38,474 nt of DNA from positions 3,472,593 to 3,511,066 of the forward strand of contig LSYV01000002.1 in the NCBI GenBank assembly GCA_001584585.1, in the 5' to 3' direction. Below are positions 32,501-38,474 of the stretch, in pieces; the stretch's first letter is position 1, and each line of letters starts with the position of its first letter. This DNA is from Gonium pectorale. Its lineage: Eukaryota > Chlorophyta > Chlorophyceae > Chlamydomonadales > Volvocaceae. The notes under the pieces are model-generated. The model was not told the origin of the DNA. It ran no database searches and saw nothing but the letters and a program-made list of their open reading frames with translations. The position numbers and the translations under genes are program-made.

Positions 32501-33118
32501 GAGCAGGGGGTGGATTGGAGGGGGTCCTGATGTGCGGTGGGGTCAGTGAGGGAACCCACAAGAGGGGGTGGGGTTGGAACCTGGGGATTAGCGGTGGGGG
32601 CGAGCGAGCCTGAGCGCTGGGGTTTGATAGCGGTGTGGGGGTGGGCGGCCAACGAGGACGGGCTTGGCCAGGGGGAGGGGGCTGCGGGTGGTCCTCCGTG
32701 TGGGGTAAGGGGAGGTGGCGGTACAGACACGAACCTGTTGCCCGGTCCGGGCGCTCTCGAGCGTATACATGCCGGTTCGTGGCCGCCGGAGCGACCGTGG
32801 CGGTCTCCCCCCAGCACAGTGGACAGACGTGGCGGTGCCGTACCACGACGTGCCTGGTCACACATCAAGCCCCATCCGTCGCCTGGCTCACCCCATCGCC
32901 CCCCGCCTCTGCCCCGCCCCGGCACCCCATCCGCTCCGCAGTTGTACCTGGGACCCCTCCGCCTGCCGGTCCCGGCCGGTGGCCGCAAGGGCGACACGCC
33001 CGGCTTCATCGATTGGCTGTACCTGGACGAGGAGCTGCGGATCACGCGGGGCAGCAAAGGCTCGCTGTTTATCCACCGAAGAGAGCCCGAGGAGGCGTCG
33101 GTGGAGGCGGCGGAGTAG
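29562..33118 (+). CDS. Two-domain plastid-lipid-associated protein (PAP/fibrillin), PAP12-like
   Basis: Seven exons in exact phase: 29562-29711, 30091-30435, 30860-31078, 31434-31520, 31736-31792, 32168-32455 and 32942-33118, giving about 440 residues. The first 35 residues (MALQYQQQIPAGPTRAPRVR..., with RGVRLCVVAATK) form a chloroplast transit peptide. Residues 51-267 are a PAP/fibrillin domain: LDGRWRLLYTSRPGSASPIQ, VVEFGPLGFLK, RVDFQFDKAAF, LDVTYMNTDATFRLSRGNKG. Residues 268-440 repeat the pattern: SGRWRLVWSQQAESASALQK, SVDITDAG and LYLDEELRITRGSKGSLFIH. Fibrillins are lipocalin-like plastoglobule and thylakoid proteins that bind hydrophobic molecules and act in photoprotection. Two copies in one chain match plant plastid-lipid-associated protein 12; that assignment is inferred from architecture. 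The start is ATG in CGCCAATGGCA. Confidence 0.92.
31801..31830. repeat. (GGGCCA)n hexamer repeat
   Basis: Four GGGCCA units and one GGGCCG follow the exon 5 donor in the fibrillin intron 31793-32167. The strand with runs of three G could form a G-quadruplex, but this is inference. Confidence 0.85.
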
Positions 33119-34221
33119 GGGATGCTATGCTTGTTACGTATGGTGCTCCGATTGTTTAATAGGCGGTAGCTAGTGGGCGGTGTCCTGGTTGTTGGGCGGG
33201 GTGGGCCCGGAGGCTGAGGGGGGGGGGGCAAGGGCCCAGCGAGGGGGTCTCTCCTGGGGGTGGAGGGAGGACGACAGCCTGAGAGGTCAAGGGTGGTACA
33301 TGGGCTTGGCCAACGCCCCGTCAGCCCCCAAATGGAAACCGCGCCGGACCCCGGCGGCAGCGAGGGCAGGCAGTTGCAGGCAGCAGAGAGGAGCAGGAGG
33401 GGAAGCATTGTGTGTTGTGTATGCGTGACCGCGTGCTCAAACAGCGAGCAAATCAGTGTGAGCAGTGTGTGTTGTATGATCGGTTTGTGTGTGGGGGGCA
33501 GGGAGGGGGAGAAATGGAAATGGGAAAGTGCTTGCGCCTTCGTAAGCCGAGCGGGATGGGTGTGGATATCGTAGGTTTGTATGCCGAGCGGTACGGCGCC
33601 ATGGGCCATGGGACAGCTCCTGGGCCACTGCTGAGCACTTAGTGATTATGTATCCGGGGTCAGGGTTTGCCGTCATGCGGGCACGTGGGGCAGGTGGGCA
33701 CTTCAATGGCAGCGTGTGGCAATAGTGGCACGTCCGGCAGTTGCCTGGATTGGGTATTCAGCAGAGTGAAGGGGGGGGGGGTGCGCATGCGTGCATAACT
33801 GTCGTCTGGGCCTGAGTCTGTAGACCTGCAAACATCTCACGTGGATGCATCATGAAGATCTATACTCGTTACCTTGCTCATTGATCCCTTGCTCTGTGAA
33901 GCAACTGGAGCTTAAATGGTGTGCCGGACGACAGTTCGGATAGGGTCGCAGACATTGTATCTGAATGAAATAGCACCAATTGACTACATTGTATGTTCGC
34001 CAAGGTATAAATACAAGTACAATCCCGGGTTGCTCAAGTCCGTCCGCTCGCGGCCTTGGTTTTTAGTCGGTGGCTGGCTGCGCCATCTAGGACCCCGGCA
34101 CTGACATAGCTGTATACCGTGCGACTTGGAGCCAGCGCTTGGCACTGCGCCGAGTTCGGCATAAGCTCCGCCAGGCAGTTAGCAACTTCCACGTTGGCCT
34201 GATTCATGAGTCTTCAACCGG
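33119..34221. other. Intergenic stretch with G-runs, before the kinase gene
   Basis: The interval holds the fibrillin 3' UTR and kinase promoter. Two pure G-runs of about 11 bases occur at 33218-33228 and 33771-33781. No coding exon is supported: the minus-strand ORF 33609-31966 runs antisense through fibrillin exons and introns and is a shadow. Confidence 0.45.
34005..34012 (+). promoter_or_regulatory. TATA box of the kinase gene
   Basis: TATAAATA lies about 217 bases before the kinase ATG at 34222, in a locally AT-rich patch. It predicts a start near 34035-34045 and a leader of about 180 bases. Confidence 0.55.
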
Positions 34222-37200
34222 ATGGGAGGCTGCCTTTCGTCTGAGCCCAAAGGATTGGGCCCCAGTCCTCAGGCAGCTTCAGCGACCCCGCCTACCGCTT
34301 CCGTCGCACCCCAGCGTCCACCGGGCGCCGATGCCGCGAGACCTAACTCGGCAGCAGGTCAGGCCTCATGTCAACAGCCCAGCGTAGCTGCGGAACCGGC
34401 AGGCGCCCCGGCTGCCACCTCGGCCCATGAGCGACCTTGGCCTGTCGCTCTCCCATCCCCAGCAGCAGCGGCCGGCCCCACAACCCCGCCGGGCGACGGC
34501 CCCCCGCCCCGGCCCCAAGTGGGTTCCATCACCCCTACCGACAGCCTTCCGCTTGGAGCGTCTGCCGGAAACGGAGCCAATGGCGCCGGCACTGGCACCG
34601 CCACCACCACGTCCCCCAGCCCCAACCCGGCCTCCCTCGCCACCTCTGCCGCCCCCGCTAACGGCACTGCGCCCGCCGGCAGCCAGAGCCGCAGCCATGG
34701 AGGCGAGGAGGGCGCAGCGGCTCGGACGCTGGCGGCGGGCGGCACCCTGCTGGTTCCCCCAACCCTAATCCAGCGCGACTCCGAGGCCAGCCGCAGCATC
34801 GCGGCGCCCCCCACCACCGGCACCCTGGCGGCCGTGAACAGCAGCGACGCGGGCAGCGTGCTGGGGGACGGTGGGGGCCCTGCGGTGCAGCCCAGCGGCT
34901 TCCAGTGCATGCCGGCTGCGCTGCTGGCCAAGGAGGTGGCCCAGCTGTCGTGGGTGGGGCACGGAGGTGCGTGCTGGCGGGGCTGGCGGGGTTCAGAGGG
35001 AGTAGGGCGGGGCTAAAGTTGGGGTGGGGTGGTAGCGAGGAGAGCGAGGGAGGCAAGCGATGGGCCGGGGGAGGGGGAGGGGGACGGGTGCGATGGGATA
35101 ATGGGCTGCGGCTGCATCGGGGCCGCGTAGGGTGGCGTAGCTTGTGGGGTGTGGCTGACGTCGGAACGGCGGGAGGCGAGAGTCGGGATGAGAGCTGTGC
35201 GCGGAGCGATCCGCAGTTGGGTAGGAATCGCGGGGCGGGGAGGCGGAGGCGGCCGTAAGGGGCTCGCGGGGGGGGGCTGTAAAACTGGTGCGCTGGCGGC
35301 CTGCGTCGTTGCCTTCGCCGTAGGAGTGGAACCTCAGGGGGTTGGGCGTGGAGAAGGATCATTTGAGGGGGTCTTGACCTTTCCGTTCCCGCCCGTGCGG
35401 CGAGGACCATTGCCCGGGCTCCTCCCGGCCTTCTGTGCTTGGTTGGGGCGGGGGTGGGGTGGGGCGGGTTGCGGCCGGGGGGCGAGCAGTGGGAAGACGG
35501 CTGGGGCGAGCGAGCGCCGGCGCCCTGGGGCCCCTTGCGCGCACTGGAGCTGCACCGGTTACAGTGCTGGGCTCAGACGCCTGGCAGGCCGCCGGGCGGG
35601 TCGCCCCGCTCCCCAACCCCCCGTGCACACCCCCACCTGAATGGACGGCCCGCGCCAGCCGTCGCCCCGCCCCCACCACCAACGCCTCTTGTCCCTTGCC
35701 ACGGCCCCTCGTCCTCCCTCATCCGCTCCCTGTTACTCCTGCGGGACGCTTGCCCCCACGCACATCCCACCCGCCCTGCCCCAACCTGTGCCCACCCCCA
35801 ACACCCACGTCTGCCAAGGCTCTGACCCCAACACCCACACTCGCTCCCTCTACCCCAGGCTACGGCGCCGTGTACAAGGGCGTGTGGCAGGGCGCCAACG
35901 TGGCCGTCAAGTTCACGGTGGCCGACTACATGGACTTCGCGGGCGCCTCGGCGCACGAGGCCACGCTGTCCAAGATGCTGAGCCACCCCAACGTGGTGCA
36001 GGTGGGGCGGGCCTGGGGCGGCTGTGTGTCTGTGTGTGTGGGGGGGGGGCGGGCATGACGAGGTCCGGATGGTCCGGGGGGCCTGAGATGAGGGTTAGGA
36101 AGAGGAGGGCCAGCGCGGTGGTAGGGTCCACACGGGTGTGAGGTGATGCCGCTGGACGCCAGCCCGCTCGCCTCAAAATGTTTGTCCCCAACTCCCCCCC
36201 CCCGCGCGCCCTCCCTCCCCAGACCTTCGCCAGCCGCGTGGCGCTGCTGGATGAGGACTTTCTCCGCTCCGTGTTCGACGGCGACACCAACTTCCCCTCC
36301 CGCGAGCTGCCCGTCGACAGCTTCCGCAGCGGCGAGGGCTTCGGCTCGCCCTACGGCGTCAACACCAGCATGAAGTTCCGGGACGTGCTGACCCACATCG
36401 GGGCGCGGCCGGGCCACTACATCACGCAGATGATCATGGAGGTGGGGGGGGCAGGGGACGGGTGTAGGATTACGGACCTCGTGGGCAAGCGGAGCTATGG
36501 CGTGGGGGAGGGGGAAGGGGGTAATGAAGAAGGGACACGGGTCGCGTCGCGTGGGGGACGGGGGAGTGAGGGCTCACAGACAGCAGGTGAGCACGGCAGG
36601 CGCGAGCGAGCAGCCTGGCCGCCAGCCCACGCGTAGCCACCACCCGCACACGCCTTCGTTGCCGCCCCGACCGTTTCCCCGCCCCCCCCCCTCACCCTGC
36701 AGTACTGCGACCGCGGCTCACTGCACCAGGCCATCGCCAAGGGGCTGTTCAAGAGCTCGTCAAAGTGGAACAACAAGATTGCGCTGCGCGCGCTGCTGCG
36801 CACCGCCCGCGAGATCGCGCAGGGCATGAGCCACCTGCACGCCTGCCGCGTGGTGCACGGCGACCTCAAGCCCGGCAACGTGCTGCTCATGAGCAGCCGG
36901 GCGGACAGGAGGGGCTTCAGCGCCAAGGTGCGGGGGCATACGGCCGGAGGGGCGAGGGTGGGGGTGCGGGAGTGCGGGAGGGGGGGGGCCTGTAGGGAGG
37001 AGCGGTGCGGAGTGGGGCCGCCGGGCTGCCTTGCACCCGTTTCTGATAGCGGCTGTGGGGCACCGAGTGTGCCGCCCTGGAGCTTCCCCCGCCCGCACCC
37101 ACACCACCCACACCACCCACACCACGCACAGCACGCACAGCACACTGCCCGGGCGGTCGACGGCGGGTGCAGCCAGCGGTACGGCGCGGCCGGTTCTCCG

Positions 37201-38474
37201 CGCTGCGGCAGCTCTCCTGCTCGCGGCTGCAGCCCTCGCGTCAGGGCCGTGCCTACCGCGCCCCGGCGGTCACGACTTCGCATCCCCCCTCCCCCGCGTT
37301 TCCCTTTTTCATTACCCCCGTCCCCGCCGGTACCGGTTTCCTGACCGCCTCCCCCCCTCCCGCCGGCCTCCCGCCCCCCTCAGGTATCCGACTTCGGCCT
37401 GTCCACCTACTGCATGGCCTCCCACACCAGCGTCACCCGCTGGAGCACCGTCAGCTACATGGCGCCCGAGGTGGGGGGCAGGGGATGGGGCACGGGAGCG
37501 GGGGGGCGCAAGGAGGCAAGGGGGTCAGGGGGCAATCAGATGGTGGCGTTCATGGGCTGGGGTGGCGTCCATGGGCTGGGGAGAGACGCGCAGGAGAGGG
37601 GAGCCTGAAGCGAGTGGGTGGTGTATCGCAGGGACCGGGCATTGTAGAGCGACGGGAGGGCGCCGGGATGGGAGGGTCGGGCGCGCTGGGTTGCAGGATT
37701 GGGGGTTGGGAGCCAGGCGGGATGCGGGGGTGCGGCGGGGCGGGGCGAGGCGACTTGAAAGCCAGGCGCATCGGGGTATGCGTGCGCACGGTACGTGTGG
37801 CGCAGGGCACGGGTCCGTTACTGCGAAAGGAGATGGCTCTCCTGCACCCACACCCACACACAATGGCCGGTGCAAATGAACCACTTCGGAGCTGCGGCAT
37901 GTGCTGGCGCTCCGGCAGGCCTCCACCAAGTCCCCAACCGTCCAACGCCCTGCACGCGCTTCCACCGCTCCCCACACGCGGGAGAGGGCCATAAATACGC
38001 AGGAACACCCAGCCTCGCCAAATGCGACGCCGGGACCCCCCCCTTCGCCCCTTCGCCCCTCGGCTCTCAGTTTCCTCGTCGGGAAGGGTACGAATGCGCC
38101 CCCGGAATCTCTACCGAGAACGCCTCCCAACCCGCTGCTCCCCGCGACGGGAGAGTGCTGCCGTACACCAGCCCGTCCTTGCCAAACCTACGCCCCCAAA
38201 CTCCCCGCACCGCCCGCCCGCCCGCCAGGCGTTTGAGGGCCACCTGACGATGGGCTCCGACACCTTCAGCTTCGGGGTGCTGCTGTGGGAGATGTACACG
38301 GGTGGGTGGGGTGGGCGGGCGGGCGGGTGGGGTGGGATGGGATTGGGGGGATGTGCACGCGTGGGCACTCGGCGCGTGGGTTCGTGGCGCGCCGCCCATA
38401 CCCCCGTCCGCCTCCCCCCCGCCGGGCCTTCGCTCACGGGCCAGGGCGGGCTGCTGCTGCGCTGCCCTACCTAA
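34222..38474 (+). CDS. TKL/Raf-like protein kinase with myristoylation-type N-terminus, partial
   Basis: Six exons in phase: 34222-34966, 35859-36001, 36223-36441, 36703-36927, 37384-37470 and 38229-38301. A short further exon from 38445 is possible, and the gene leaves the window. The N-terminus MGGCLSSEP suits Gly2 myristoylation and Cys4 palmitoylation, so membrane attachment is likely. About 230 Ala/Pro/Ser/Thr-rich disordered residues follow. The kinase domain opens LSWVGHGG|YGAVYKGVW, with the VAVKF lysine at about 266. Then come the hinge MIMEYCDRGSL, the catalytic loop VVHGDLKPGNVLL (Asp about 423), VSDFGLST, SYMAPEAF and GSDTFSFGVLLWEMYT. The loop is HGD rather than HRD, as in many algal TKL kinases, so activation-loop phosphorylation may not be needed. 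Substrate and pathway are unknown. Lobe XI and the C-terminus are missing because of the window edge. Confidence 0.9.
34967..35858 (+). other. Long G-rich intron 1 of the kinase gene
   Basis: This 892-base intron runs from GTGCGTGCT to a pyrimidine-rich ...TACCCCAG. Its first half is strongly G-rich and its second half C-rich. ORFs inside are compositional artefacts. Confidence 0.75.
37096..37145. repeat. CACACCACC-type minisatellite in a kinase intron
   Basis: A 9-base unit (CACACCACC) repeats and grades into CACAGCACG units within the intron 36928-37383. It makes Thr/His-rich shadow ORFs. Confidence 0.8.

Noticed and set aside
31966..33609. 547-codon minus-strand open frame
   Set aside because: It runs antisense through fibrillin exons and introns whose phases and domains are unambiguous. 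Its Pro/Thr/Ser composition is a GC artefact.
1..38474. CRISPR array, prophage or bacterial operon
   Set aside because: No spaced direct repeats of the right size, no ribosome-binding sites, and the genes are intron-split eukaryotic genes.

Overview
The window reads as nuclear DNA of a volvocine or other chlamydomonadalean green alga (Chlamydomonas/Volvox type). It is GC-rich, and the genes are split by short GTGAGT/GTGCG...CAG introns. Coding exons strongly favour C or G at third positions. The gene set combines a hydroxyproline-rich wall-type glycoprotein, a ciliary dynein-assembly factor, a plastid fibrillin and a TKL-type kinase. I assembled exons by hand from open frames, splice signals, phase agreement and family similarity; no alignment was run.

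Layout, left to right. (1) A minus-strand, proline-rich glycoprotein gene runs off the left edge (1-1906). (2) A plus-strand two-exon orphan with a basic C-terminus lies at 4125-5122. (3) A head-to-head pair follows: a minus-strand SCI1-like nuclear protein (7610-10268) and a plus-strand SAP-domain THO1/SARNP/MOS11 homologue (10565-12205), with a 296-bp shared intergenic region. (4) A plus-strand orphan with a possible organelle-targeting N-terminus and a TATA-like promoter ends at 14163. (5) Tail-to-tail with it is a minus-strand TTC12-type TPR/ARM protein (14906-19048). (6) Plus-strand V-ATPase subunit d lies at 19968-23115. (7) A plus-strand family-X DNA polymerase with a BRCT domain and TdT/Pol mu-type active-site motifs lies at 24611-28589. 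(8) A plus-strand two-domain PAP/fibrillin lies at 29562-33118. (9) A plus-strand TKL/Raf-like kinase with a MGGC N-terminus starts at 34222 and runs off the right edge.

The genes do not form one pathway. Local relationships are the shared promoter of the two nuclear genes, the divergent TTC12/V-ATPase pair, and the tail-to-tail orphan/TTC12 pair. I see no CRISPR array, rRNA, tRNA or intact transposon. The gene-poor stretches (1907-4124, 5123-7609, 12206-13341, 23116-24610) hold only low-quality ORFs. The most notable item is the polymerase: its HDVD and GW-SGS motifs place it with the TdT/Pol mu group rather than Pol lambda, which is the usual family-X enzyme of green plants. I did not find an obviously new multi-gene system.
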